From contig JBBQJP010000002.1 of NCBI GenBank assembly GCA_038326025.1, positions 1-64,000 on the forward strand: DNA of 64,000 nucleotides, given 5' to 3'. The stretch comes from CAISIP01 sp038326025. Its GTDB lineage: Bacteria; Pseudomonadota; Gammaproteobacteria; Burkholderiales; Burkholderiaceae_C. The notes under the pieces were generated by a model. That model did not search any database and was not told where the DNA came from. It saw only the letters and a program-made list of their open reading frames with translations. This document shows, piece by piece, positions 1-7,634 of the stretch. Both the position numbers and the translations under genes were made by a program. Position 1 is the first letter of the stretch; each line of letters starts with the position of its first letter.

Positions 1-2
1 AG

Positions 3-1376
3 GTGGATGCCGCGCTGGCACGTGCCAGGCTGCCGCGCGATGCGGTGGCGGTGCTGGTGGTCGACGCCCAAGGCAAGGAGGCACCACGGGTGAGCAATCG
101 GGTCGATGTGCCGATGAATCCGGCCTCGGTGATGAAAATGGTCACCACAGCTGCAGCGCTGGACCTGCTCGGGCCGGCATACAGCTGGACCACCTCGGTG
201 TTTGCCGACGGCCCCGTGCGCGATGGCCGGCTGGAGGGCAACCTGTATATCAAGGGCCAGGGCGACCCCACCATGGTCAGCGAACGCCTGTGGCAGCTGA
301 TGCGCCGGGTGCGCGGCCTGGGTATCAACCACATCAACGGCGACATCGTGCTCGATCGCACCGCATTTGCCCTGGTGCCCACCGACCCCGGCGGCTTCGA
401 TGGTGAGCCGCTGCGCCCCTACAACGCCGCACCCGACGCCTTGTTGCTGAGTTACAAGTCGATCCTGATGACCTTTGTCGTCGACCGCGCCGCCAACCTG
501 GCCCGCATCCACGTTGACCCACCGCTGTCCGGGGTCACGATTCCGGCCTCCGTGCCTTTGCTCGCCACCGGTGGTTGCGGCGACTATCGTGGCAGTCTGC
601 GCGCCGACTTCTCGGATCCCGCGCAAGTGCGTTTTGCCGGCAGCTACCCTGCCGCCTGCCAGGAGCGCACCTGGCCCGTGGCCTGGCCCGATGCGCAGGT
701 TTATGCGGCCCGTGCGGTCGAGGGCATGTGGCGCGAGGTGGGCGGGCAGCTGGCCGGCAGTGTGCGAGACGGACCGGTGCCGTTCGCAGCAGGGTCGGCC
801 GTGTTCGAGGTCGGTTCAGCCACGCTGGCCGAAGTTGTTCGCGACGTCAACAAGTACAGCAACAACGTGATGGCGCAGCAGCTTTTTCTCAGTCTGAGCC
901 TGCCAGCTGGCCGCAACGCCGGCAAGGTGGTTGCACCGGACGCGCCTGCCGGGCCGCCGGCCACGTTTTCCGCGTCACGTGAGCTGGTGCAGCAATGGTG
1001 GCGCGATCGTATCGGCATGTCGGTCGACATGCCAGTGGTCGATAACGGCGCCGGGCTGTCGCGCAGCGCGCGCAGCAGCGCAATGGCGCTGGGTCGACTG
1101 TTGCAGACCGCCTATCAGTCGCCATGGATGCCGGAACTGATGGCCTCGTTGCCGATCGCCGGCATCGACGGCACGATGCGCCGCAACCGATCGGGTGCGA
1201 TGGGCAGCGCCCATCTCAAGACCGGCAGCCTGCGCGACGTCACGGCTGTGGCCGGCTATGTGCTGGCCAACAGCGGGCGGCGTTATGTCGTCGTGCTGAT
1301 GACCAACCACGCCAACGCCGGCGCCAGCCGTGCCGCCATCGACAGATTGCTCGACTGGGTGATCAAGGACAACTGA
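3..1376 (+). CDS. dacB: D-alanyl-D-alanine carboxypeptidase/endopeptidase (PBP4, family S13), 5' partial
   Basis: Periplasmic penicillin-binding protein that trims or cleaves D-Ala cross-links in peptidoglycan. The visible 457 residues carry all three serine-acyltransferase motifs: SVMK at residues 42-45, SNN at 286-288 and KTG at 406-408. The spacing between the first two is wide, as expected for the large insert typical of family S13. No signal peptide is visible, and the frame is open to the window edge, so the true start and export signal lie upstream. The length fits DacB of about 480 residues with only the leader missing. It is the last gene before a short gap and a SemiSWEET-like gene. 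Family assignment is firm; the exact physiological role is inferred. Confidence 0.93.
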   Translation: MDAALARARLPRDAVAVLVVDAQGKEAPRVSNRVDVPMNPASVMKMVTTAAALDLLGPAYSWTTSVFADGPVRDGRLEGNLYIKGQGDPTMVSERLWQLMRRVRGLGINHINGDIVLDRTAFALVPTDPGGFDGEPLRPYNAAPDALLLSYKSILMTFVVDRAANLARIHVDPPLSGVTIPASVPLLATGGCGDYRGSLRADFSDPAQVRFAGSYPAACQERTWPVAWPDAQVYAARAVEGMWREVGGQLAGSVRDGPVPFAAGSAVFEVGSATLAEVVRDVNKYSNNVMAQQLFLSLSLPAGRNAGKVVAPDAPAGPPATFSASRELVQQWWRDRIGMSVDMPVVDNGAGLSRSARSSAMALGRLLQTAYQSPWMPELMASLPIAGIDGTMRRNRSGAMGSAHLKTGSLRDVTAVAGYVLANSGRRYVVVLMTNHANAGASRAAIDRLLDWVIKDN

Positions 1377-1438
1377 GCGCACGAGAGAAAATCGCTCCGG
1401 CCCGGCAAAAACCTCGGCGCTGGTGGACAATGCGCGCC

Positions 1439-1723
1439 ATGATTTCCAGCGAAACCATTGGTTATGCCGCCGCGACCCTGACGACGGCCAGTTTTCTGCC
1501 GCAGGCCTGGTACACGTTTCGCACCCGGGACGTACGCGGCATATCGCTGGGCATGTATCTGATATTTGTCGCCGGCGTGTCACTCTGGCTCGCGTACGGG
1601 GTGTTGACGGCGGCCTGGCCCATCGTTATCGCCAACGCCGTCACGTTGGCCCTTGCGAGTGTCATTCTTTCGATGAAGCTGCGTTTTCAGGGGCGCTCCG
1701 AGGTCTTGCCCGCGCTCGACTGA
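1439..1723 (+). CDS. SemiSWEET-family (PQ-loop) sugar transporter
   Basis: A 94-residue protein with three hydrophobic segments. It shows the signature of bacterial SemiSWEETs: a PQ-like turn in helix 1 (FLPQAW), then a short loop with Thr-Arg-Asp, RGIS and a helix ending in WLAYG. These proteins dimerise in the inner membrane to make a six-helix sugar uniporter. I chose ATG 1439 because it gives the standard length; an in-frame ATG lies at 1430. No clear Shine-Dalgarno sequence precedes either start, but a GACAAT hexamer sits 7 bases upstream of 1439. The substrate cannot be read from sequence. Confidence 0.85.
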   Translation: MISSETIGYAAATLTTASFLPQAWYTFRTRDVRGISLGMYLIFVAGVSLWLAYGVLTAAWPIVIANAVTLALASVILSMKLRFQGRSEVLPALD

Positions 1724-1741
1724 GCGCCTGGGTAACACAAG

Positions 1742-1800
1742 CCGACACTTGGCTGTCTTTGTGTAGCCAATTCCGACACTTGTGTCGAAATTGGCTACAC
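1742..1800. promoter_or_regulatory. Large palindrome with repeated CCGACAC elements, candidate enhancer (PrsR-type) site
   Basis: Two 19-base arms (1761-1779 and 1782-1800) form an inverted repeat with one mismatch and a two-base centre. The element CCGACAC occurs at 1742-1748 and again inside the left arm at 1773-1779, with its near complement GTGTCG at 1782-1787. No T-run follows, so an intrinsic terminator is less likely. It lies 60-120 bp upstream of a sigma-54 type promoter and a PEP-CTERM gene. Established knowledge: proteobacterial PEP-CTERM genes often share an upstream cis-site containing a sigma-54 motif, linked to the response regulator PrsR. Binding by such a regulator is my inference. 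Confidence 0.6.
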
Positions 1801-1859
1801 CACTTGCTGCGACGCCGCAAAAAGTGTGAAAAACTCCACAAATTCAAGCACTTAAGTTC

Positions 1860-1875
1860 TGGCACGATTAGTGCT
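1860..1875 (+). promoter_or_regulatory. Sigma-54 (-24/-12) promoter of the PEP-CTERM gene
   Basis: TGGCACG, four bases, then GTGCT matches the RpoN consensus TGGCACG-N4-TTGCW with one mismatch, and has the required GG-N10-GC spacing (GG at 1861-1862, GC at 1873-1874). The predicted transcription start is near 1886, directly at the ATG at 1887, so the mRNA would be leaderless or the true start lies elsewhere. The palindrome at 1761-1800 is at a usual enhancer distance. Confidence 0.6.
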
Positions 1876-1886
1876 TGAAACTATGC

Positions 1887-2687
1887 ATGCCTAACCACAA
1901 TAATGCCATTCGCAAATTCAAATCCAGCCTGATCGCGTTGGCCCTGACGGCCCTCGCGGTGAGCGTTGCGGCCGACCCTGTCGTCGCAACGGTCACCGTG
2001 AAATTCGACAGCAACATCTTCAACGGATCGGGTTACGACAGCGTAAACATCACTTATGGCCTGCCCGGTGGCGACAGTCGTTCGGAAGGCGTCGCCGCCG
2101 GTCGCTTTCAGGGCACGGCCAGCCACCTGGTCAACATCGATCCAAAAGTCTTCGTCGATAGTGTCGATGACCTGTTCATGTACTGCCACGACCTCTACGA
2201 AGGCATCTCCGGTGGACGCTCGGTGAAATACACGGTCGATTTCAACGGCGCCATGCCCGGCACACTGGACTTCCTGGGTGCGGTCAACTCGGTTATGAGC
2301 ATGGGCAAGACCTACGACCCCTACGCCTGGCTGCACCCGGTCAATGGCAACCAGGGCGCTGCGATCCAGCTCGGTATCTGGGAAAGTCTGTACGACACCG
2401 GCTGGGATCTGAACACAGGGAACTTCATCGCCACCGGACTCAACCCTCTGACCACTGGCGCAAATGGCATGCCGGGCACCGCCACCTACTACGGGCAATT
2501 TGTCGGCGCCATCGACAGTACCGACGCGCTCGAACGCAAATACACGATGGTGCTCAAAGCCAACGGCGCCCAGGACATGATCACCGGCGACCCACCAACC
2601 GACATCCCCGAGCCTGGCTCGTTGGCACTGGTCGTTCTGGCTTTGGCCGGTCTGGCGGGCAGCCGGCAATTGCGCCGCAAGGCCTGA
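1887..2687 (+). CDS. PEP-CTERM sorting-domain protein with thioester-like Cys/Gln motifs
   Basis: A 266-residue exported protein. Residues 1-29 form a signal peptide (basic n-region, hydrophobic core, ending VAA). Residues 239-266 form a PEP-CTERM tail: IPEPGS, a hydrophobic helix, then SRQLRRKA. Such proteins are recognised by an exosortase (EpsH family), which is not in this window, and are usually linked to exopolysaccharide or biofilm matrix. The central part has the single cysteine of the protein at 100 in a YCHDL context and Gln161 in AIQLGIW. This spacing and context recall the Cys-Gln thioester domains of Gram-positive adhesins; that likeness is inference. I chose ATG 1887; the upstream TTG at 1875 overlaps the sigma-54 promoter. 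Confidence 0.85.
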   Translation: MPNHNNAIRKFKSSLIALALTALAVSVAADPVVATVTVKFDSNIFNGSGYDSVNITYGLPGGDSRSEGVAAGRFQGTASHLVNIDPKVFVDSVDDLFMYCHDLYEGISGGRSVKYTVDFNGAMPGTLDFLGAVNSVMSMGKTYDPYAWLHPVNGNQGAAIQLGIWESLYDTGWDLNTGNFIATGLNPLTTGANGMPGTATYYGQFVGAIDSTDALERKYTMVLKANGAQDMITGDPPTDIPEPGSLALVVLALAGLAGSRQLRRKA

Positions 2688-2737
2688 AGCAACCGCCACG
2701 CAGCCGACAGCGGGCTCGCGCGGTGGCTCATCAGGCT

Positions 2738-2797
2738 ACCTTCGCCATGCGGGCTGCGGTGCGGGCTTGCTTGGGGGCTGCCCGGCGCGGGGCTCAT
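2738..2797 (-). repeat. Dispersed 60-bp repeat, copy A
   Basis: Read on the minus strand this 60-bp block is identical at 50 of 60 positions to the first 60 bases of the nitrile hydratase accessory gene at 25132, counted by hand. Both copies begin with ATGAGC and translate to related Ser/Pro/His-rich peptides. Here it sits between the PEP-CTERM gene and sua5, with no gene attached that I can recognise. The rest of the 152-bp gap (2688-2839) shows nothing I can name. Confidence 0.6.
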
Positions 2798-2839
2798 GCC
2801 ATCACAGGCCTGTGGCTCATCCGGGCCCGCCAGCGCTTG

Positions 2840-3874
2840 TCACGCGGCGGCAGCGGCCGCGCGTTGCAAACGATCGCGCACACCGTCCCACTCTGGACCC
2901 TCCGGCGGCGTTTCGACCCAGATCAGCTTGACGCCCTGGTCATCAAAACCACGCAATACAGCAAACAGCTGCTGGGCCGTTGCGGCGGCATCGTCGGGCA
3001 TGCGCTGCTGCAACACGCCGCTGGAGCGTGAATGTATCGGCGACCGCGCATAGGTGGCGATCACCGGCCCTTTTTGCGCTGCGGCCTTCACATCTGCGCC
3101 CAGCAGATCGAGCGCGGTTTGCATCGCCCTGTTATCCATCAGGCGCAGCGTCGCGCGTGGTGCGTAGTGCGCGACCAAAGTGCCGGAGGCCCTGGGCGCC
3201 GCGGATTGGCCGGCAACCGGCTGATCCGACAACACCGGGCGGCCCGCCGCAGCCGCAAGCTGTGCAATGCGAATCGCGCCCGGACGCAACAACACCGGCG
3301 CACCCCGGGTGCAATCGACAATCGTCGACTCGATGCCGACACCACAGGCGCCACCATCGAGGATCAGCAGATCGGCACCGAATTCGCCTTGCACATGTGC
3401 GGCCGTGGTCGGGCTGACGCGGCCAAACTGATTGGCACTCGGCCCGGCCAGCCCCATCACACCCAAGGCGCGACAGGCATGCAGCAAGGCCTGGGCTACC
3501 GGGTGATCCGGACAGCGCAGGCCGATGGAGTCCTGGCCTCCGGCCGCCGCGCTGCCGATACCCGGTCGACGCGGAAGAATCAGCGTCAGCGGGCCCGGCC
3601 AGAAAGCCAGCATCAGGGCATGGGCGTAGTCCGGCACCTCGGCCGCAAAATGGGCCACACCGGCCGCACCCTTGGCTGTGTCGTCCACATGCACGATCAA
3701 CGGGTGATTGCTGGGACGGCCCTTGGCGCTGAATACCTGGGCCACGGCGGCGTCGACAGAGGCATCGGCGCCCAGCCCATACACCGTCTCGGTCGGAAAT
3801 GCGACCAGCGCACCGCCCTGCAATGCCGCAGCCGCCTGTGCCAGCGCCTCGGCCGAATGCCCGTCCAAAATCAC
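2840..3874 (-). CDS. sua5: L-threonylcarbamoyladenylate synthase, Sua5 type
   Basis: Makes threonylcarbamoyl-AMP from threonine, bicarbonate and ATP, the first step of the universal t6A37 tRNA modification. The 344 residues contain an N-terminal YrdC domain (FPTETVYGLGADA, then KGRPSNHPLIVH) and a C-terminal Sua5 domain (GTLVAHYAP), so it is the long Sua5 form, not the short TsaC. The start is GTG at 3874; an in-frame stop just upstream leaves no earlier choice. It follows purK by 12 bases on the same strand and probably shares its transcript. Confidence 0.93.
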   Translation of the reverse strand: MILDGHSAEALAQAAAALQGGALVAFPTETVYGLGADASVDAAVAQVFSAKGRPSNHPLIVHVDDTAKGAAGVAHFAAEVPDYAHALMLAFWPGPLTLILPRRPGIGSAAAGGQDSIGLRCPDHPVAQALLHACRALGVMGLAGPSANQFGRVSPTTAAHVQGEFGADLLILDGGACGVGIESTIVDCTRGAPVLLRPGAIRIAQLAAAAGRPVLSDQPVAGQSAAPRASGTLVAHYAPRATLRLMDNRAMQTALDLLGADVKAAAQKGPVIATYARSPIHSRSSGVLQQRMPDDAAATAQQLFAVLRGFDDQGVKLIWVETPPEGPEWDGVRDRLQRAAAAAA

Positions 3875-3886
3875 GTCCGTGCCCGC

Positions 3887-5095
3887 TCAGGCTAGAACGA
3901 TGCCGAGCAAGACGGCCGCCTGCTGCGCCGTGGCGCGGGCCTGGTCCGCGCTTGCCGCAGTAATCGTCAAGTGGCCCATCTTGCGGCCACGGCTGGCGCG
4001 CAGCTTGCCGTACAGATGCAGATGTGCACCCGGCAGGGCCAGCACCGCCGCCCAGTCCGGCGGTCTGGGCGCGTCGCCGCCCGGATGGCCGGGTGCGTCG
4101 TACCAAAGATCACCCAGCAGGTTCAGCATGACCGCCGCACTGTGCTGGCGCGGCTGCGTCAACGGCAGGCCCGCCAGGGTGTACACCTGCAGGTCGAATT
4201 GCGACTGGTCGCAGGCGTCCAGCGTGTAGTGCCCGCTGTTATGCGGGCGTGGCGCGATCTCGTTGACCAGCAAGGTGTCGCGTCCGTCCTGCGCCACCAC
4301 GAAGAACTCGACACACAACACGCCTACGTATTGCAGCTCCTGCGCCACGGCGCGGGCGGCATCGCGGGCACGTTCGGCCAATGCTGGCGCCAGGTTGCCT
4401 TCAAACACTTCCGTCATGGCCAGAATGCCGTCGCGATGTACATTGCGCTGCACCGGAAAATTCACCATGGCGCCGTCCCAACCGCGCGCGACCAGCACCG
4501 AACACTCGGAGAGCAACTCCAGCCGGCGCTCGAGCACGCAGGCAACAGATTTGAGCCCGGCCCAGGCCGCCACCAGTTCGGCCCGGTCGCGCACCCGGAC
4601 CTGGCCCTTGCCGTCATAACCGAGCCGGGCCGTCTTGAGGATGCCGGGCAACAGTGCATCGTCCACGGCCGCCAGTTCGGCCTCGCTGGTGATCACCGCG
4701 TACGGCGCGGTTGGCACACCACAGGCCTTGAAATGCGCCTTCTCGCGGATCCGGTCCTGGGCGATCGCCAGCGACTGGGCCGATGGCGCAACCGGTCGGT
4801 GCGCACCGAGCGTGAACATCGCACCGGACGGCACGTTTTCGAATTCGGTGGTGATGGCCGCGCAGCGCTGCATCATCTGCGCCAGCGCCTGCTCGTCCAG
4901 GTAGTCCGCCTGAATATGGAAGTGGCTGACCAACCCGGCCGGACTCGCGGGATCGGGGTCGAGCACTGCGGTGAAATACCCCAAACGCTGCGCGGCATGC
5001 ACGAACATGCGGCCCAGCTGGCCCCCGCCCATGACGCCAAGCGTGGTCTGCTGGCCACTCGCCGTCGTGCCCGGAAGAACGGCCTGGCTCAGCAT
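3887..5095 (-). CDS. purK: 5-(carboxyamino)imidazole ribonucleotide synthase
   Basis: ATP-grasp enzyme of purine synthesis that carboxylates AIR to N5-CAIR, which PurE then rearranges. It is 402 residues long. The N-terminus has LGVMGGGQLGRM, the nucleotide-fold signature of PurK, followed by the ATP-grasp core (LPGILKTARLGYDGKGQ) and NEIAPRPHNSGHYT. I start at ATG 5095, which gives a normal PurK N-terminus. The longer open frame upstream only overlaps purE in another frame. It lies 34 bases after purE and 12 bases before sua5, in the order purE-purK-sua5. Confidence 0.95.
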   Translation of the reverse strand: MLSQAVLPGTTASGQQTTLGVMGGGQLGRMFVHAAQRLGYFTAVLDPDPASPAGLVSHFHIQADYLDEQALAQMMQRCAAITTEFENVPSGAMFTLGAHRPVAPSAQSLAIAQDRIREKAHFKACGVPTAPYAVITSEAELAAVDDALLPGILKTARLGYDGKGQVRVRDRAELVAAWAGLKSVACVLERRLELLSECSVLVARGWDGAMVNFPVQRNVHRDGILAMTEVFEGNLAPALAERARDAARAVAQELQYVGVLCVEFFVVAQDGRDTLLVNEIAPRPHNSGHYTLDACDQSQFDLQVYTLAGLPLTQPRQHSAAVMLNLLGDLWYDAPGHPGGDAPRPPDWAAVLALPGAHLHLYGKLRASRGRKMGHLTITAASADQARATAQQAAVLLGIVLA

Positions 5096-5129
5096 GACCG
5101 GCGCACCAGGATGCCTGCTTGTTGCCCGC

Positions 5130-5654
5130 TCATGGCGCCGATCCCGGTGTGGCCCTTGGCGCCTCGGATGGTGGTGGAACCGCCATGGCCCGCGCCGCGC
5201 GGGTCTGCTCGACACGAAATACTTCCAGGCGTTCAACCAGTGCAGGGTCGTCGTTGGCCAGCAGGGCAACGGCGAACAGCGCCGCGTTGGCCGCGCCGGC
5301 AGCGCCGATGGCAAAGGTTGCAACCGGAATCCCCTTGGGCATCTGCACGATGCTGTGCAGCGAGTCGACACCCGACAGGTGCTTACTCGCAATCGGTACG
5401 CCGAGCACCGGCACCGTGGTCTTGGCTGCCAGCATGCCGGGCAAATGGGCCGCGCCACCGGCACCGGCAATGATCGCCTTGAGGCCGCGCGCGCGCGCCT
5501 GCTCGGCATATGCGAACATGTCGTCTGGCATGCGATGGGCCGAAACCACGCGGGTTTCGTGTTCGATTCCAAACTGTTGGAGAATCTGTGCTGCGTGTTG
5601 CATGGTGTCCCAGTCGGAACTGGAGCCCATGACCACACCGATTGAATGTTTCAT
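5130..5654 (-). CDS. purE: 5-(carboxyamino)imidazole ribonucleotide mutase
   Basis: Converts N5-CAIR to CAIR in de novo purine synthesis, downstream of PurK. It is 174 residues long from ATG 5654. The N-terminal signature MGSSSDW and the HRMPDD / AGAGGAAHLPGM motifs of class I PurE are intact. A longer frame upstream to 5711 adds residues without family support, so I use 5654, although no strong Shine-Dalgarno sequence is visible. The C-terminus carries about 20 extra Pro/Ala-rich residues. It leads the purE-purK-sua5 run and diverges from cnoX, whose start is 97 bases away. Confidence 0.95.
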   Translation of the reverse strand: MKHSIGVVMGSSSDWDTMQHAAQILQQFGIEHETRVVSAHRMPDDMFAYAEQARARGLKAIIAGAGGAAHLPGMLAAKTTVPVLGVPIASKHLSGVDSLHSIVQMPKGIPVATFAIGAAGAANAALFAVALLANDDPALVERLEVFRVEQTRAARAMAVPPPSEAPRATPGSAP

Positions 5655-5751
5655 GTTGGTGGTGAGACCGGAGTAATGGCCCTCGCTGATTGCCGGCCTT
5701 CCGTCCTCCACCCGATTTTAGTCAGTCCCCTGTTTTCGCCTCAATTCCACA

Positions 5752-6660
5752 ATGATCAACGTCACCACCGCCAATTTTGAAGCCGAAGTCATCGAAGCAT
5801 CGATGGCCATACCTGTCCTCGTCGATTTCTGGGCGCCGTGGTGCGGCCCCTGCAAAGTGATCGGGCCGCTGCTGGAAAAGCTGGAGACCGATTACCAGGG
5901 CCGCTTCAAGCTGGTCAAGATCGACTCCGACCAGGAGCAGGAGATCAGCCAGGCCTTCGGCATCCGCAGCATTCCGACCTGTGTACTGTTGATCGACGGC
6001 AAGCCGGTCGATGGCTTCATGGGCGCCGTGCCCGAAGGCCAGCTCAAGGCATTTCTCGACAAGAACCTGCCGCCGTCCGACATCCTGGAGGCCGAGGTCA
6101 CGGCCGAGTCGATCGAGGACGCACCCGACGCCAATGATCCGCAGGTCCAACACGAGGCGCTGCAACAGGCCGTGCTGCAAAAGCCGGACGACGACGACGC
6201 ACGTTTCGCCTACGTCAAGTTCCTGCTGCAATCGAACATGCTGGTCGAGGCCAAGGCAGCCCTGGCGCCGGCCTTGCCACGTATTGCGCTGGTGCGGCGC
6301 ATCGAATCCCTGCAACACTGGATTTCAGCCATCGACTTTGCCGCCGAACAAGGTGCGCCTGACGCCGCCCTGGCGGGCTTTGAGACACGCATCGCCGCTG
6401 GCAAACGCGACTTCGACGCGCGTTTCGGCAAGGCCCGGATGCTGATGGCGACGCAGGCCTGGACCGAGGCCATGGACGAACTGCTGGAAATCCTGATGCG
6501 CGACAAGGCCTGGAGCGAGGAACTGGCGCGCAAGACATTCGTGGCCATTCTGGACATCATCGAGCCGCCACCTGTCAAGGTCGCCGACGGCCAGATTCCA
6601 CCGGTGGACCCGGTGGTCGCAACCTACCGCCGTCGCCTGAGCAGCGTGGTGCTGAGCTGA
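5752..6660 (+). CDS. cnoX: Thioredoxin-domain co-chaperone CnoX (YbbN)
   Basis: A 302-residue protein: a thioredoxin domain (residues 1-110) with an intact WCGPC active site (Cys31, Cys34) and the cis-proline motif SIPT, followed by a TPR-like helical region (about 125-300). CnoX holds unfolding proteins under oxidative stress and passes them to chaperones. E. coli CnoX lacks the redox-active CxxC, while forms with WCGPC, as here, are expected to have reductase activity as well. It stands alone on the plus strand. Its stop codon is directly followed by the complement of the purC stop, so the two genes abut tail to tail. Confidence 0.9.
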   Translation: MINVTTANFEAEVIEASMAIPVLVDFWAPWCGPCKVIGPLLEKLETDYQGRFKLVKIDSDQEQEISQAFGIRSIPTCVLLIDGKPVDGFMGAVPEGQLKAFLDKNLPPSDILEAEVTAESIEDAPDANDPQVQHEALQQAVLQKPDDDDARFAYVKFLLQSNMLVEAKAALAPALPRIALVRRIESLQHWISAIDFAAEQGAPDAALAGFETRIAAGKRDFDARFGKARMLMATQAWTEAMDELLEILMRDKAWSEELARKTFVAILDIIEPPPVKVADGQIPPVDPVVATYRRRLSSVVLS

Positions 6661-7572
6661 TCAGTCGGTCCGGGTCAGGCGCTCCAGCGCTTCCTGGTAA
6701 CGCGCCGCAGTGGCTTTGGCCACCTCAGCGGGCAAAGCCGGCGCCGGCGCGCGTTTGTTCCAGGGTTGACCGTCGATACGCACCTGCTCAAGCCAGTCGC
6801 GCACGAACTGCTTGTCGTAACTCGGTGGGTTGCTGCCTTCGGCGTAATCTTCGAGCGGCCAGAAACGGGATGAATCCGGTGTCATGACCTCGTCCATCAA
6901 CACCATGCGGCCCTGTGCGTCCAGGCCGAACTCGAACTTGGTGTCGGCGATGATGATGCCCTTGGCCAGCGCGATCGCCGCGCCCGCCTGGTACAGGGCA
7001 ATGCTGGTGTCGCGCATCTGCGCCGCCAATTCAGGCCCGATCATCTCGACCGTGCGCTCATAGGTGATGTTTTCGTCATGTTCGCCCGCCGCGGCCTTGG
7101 CAGCCGGCGTATAGATGGGCGCGGGCAACTTGGACGCATTGCGCAGGCCAGCGGGCAGGGCCACACCGCAGACCGATTGATTTTCCTGGTATTCCTTCCA
7201 GCCACTGCCCGCCAGGTAACCCCGCACCACCGCCTCGACCGGCAGCGGGCGCAGCCGCTGCACCAGCATCGAGCGGCCGCGCACCTGCGCCTTTTCGGCC
7301 TCAGAAACGACTGATTCCGGCTGCGCACCGGTCAGATGATGCGGGCAGATCGCGCCGAGCTTGTCGAACCAGAACAGCGCCATCTGTGTAAGCAAGGCGC
7401 CCTTGCCGGGAATCGGCTGGTCCAGCACCACGTCGAAGGCGCTCAGTCGGTCGCTGGCGACCATCAAGATGCGGTCGTCGCCGACCGCGTAGTTGTCGCG
7501 CACCTTGCCACGCGCGAGCAGCGGCAGCGATTGGATACGGGAGGTGTGAAGGGCGATAGAGGCGTCAGACAT
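6661..7572 (-). CDS. purC: Phosphoribosylaminoimidazole-succinocarboxamide synthase (SAICAR synthase)
   Basis: Joins CAIR and aspartate with ATP to make SAICAR, the step after PurE. It is 303 residues long, the long type common in proteobacteria and yeast. It contains LLARGKVRDNY near the N-terminus, SAFDVVLDQPIPGKG, and the C-terminal signature IADTKFEFGLD followed by DEVMTPDSSRFW. Start is ATG 7572. It lies between fba (62-bp gap upstream) and the purE/purK/sua5 group, from which cnoX separates it. The gene order suggests a coordinated central-metabolism and purine block. Confidence 0.96.
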   Translation of the reverse strand: MSDASIALHTSRIQSLPLLARGKVRDNYAVGDDRILMVASDRLSAFDVVLDQPIPGKGALLTQMALFWFDKLGAICPHHLTGAQPESVVSEAEKAQVRGRSMLVQRLRPLPVEAVVRGYLAGSGWKEYQENQSVCGVALPAGLRNASKLPAPIYTPAAKAAAGEHDENITYERTVEMIGPELAAQMRDTSIALYQAGAAIALAKGIIIADTKFEFGLDAQGRMVLMDEVMTPDSSRFWPLEDYAEGSNPPSYDKQFVRDWLEQVRIDGQPWNKRAPAPALPAEVAKATAARYQEALERLTRTD

Positions 7573-7634
7573 CAGCCGATTTTAGGCTGCGCCGAAACAC
7601 CGACGGCCGGCGCAGTGGCCGCCGACGGATCGCC

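Noticed and set aside
1761..1800. Reading the palindrome as the intrinsic terminator of the SemiSWEET gene
   Set aside because: The stem is long but no T-run follows on the plus strand, and its repeated CCGACAC elements and position ahead of a sigma-54 promoter fit a regulatory site better. Termination as a second role is not excluded.
5095..5130. A third copy of the 60-bp repeat between purE and purK
   Set aside because: It begins with a similar ATGAGC and has a short Gln/Ala stretch, but base agreement with copies A and B stops after the first few codons.
5096..5638. Open frame extending purK upstream
   Set aside because: It runs through purE in another frame and has no PurK-like sequence; the PurK nucleotide-fold signature begins just after 5095.
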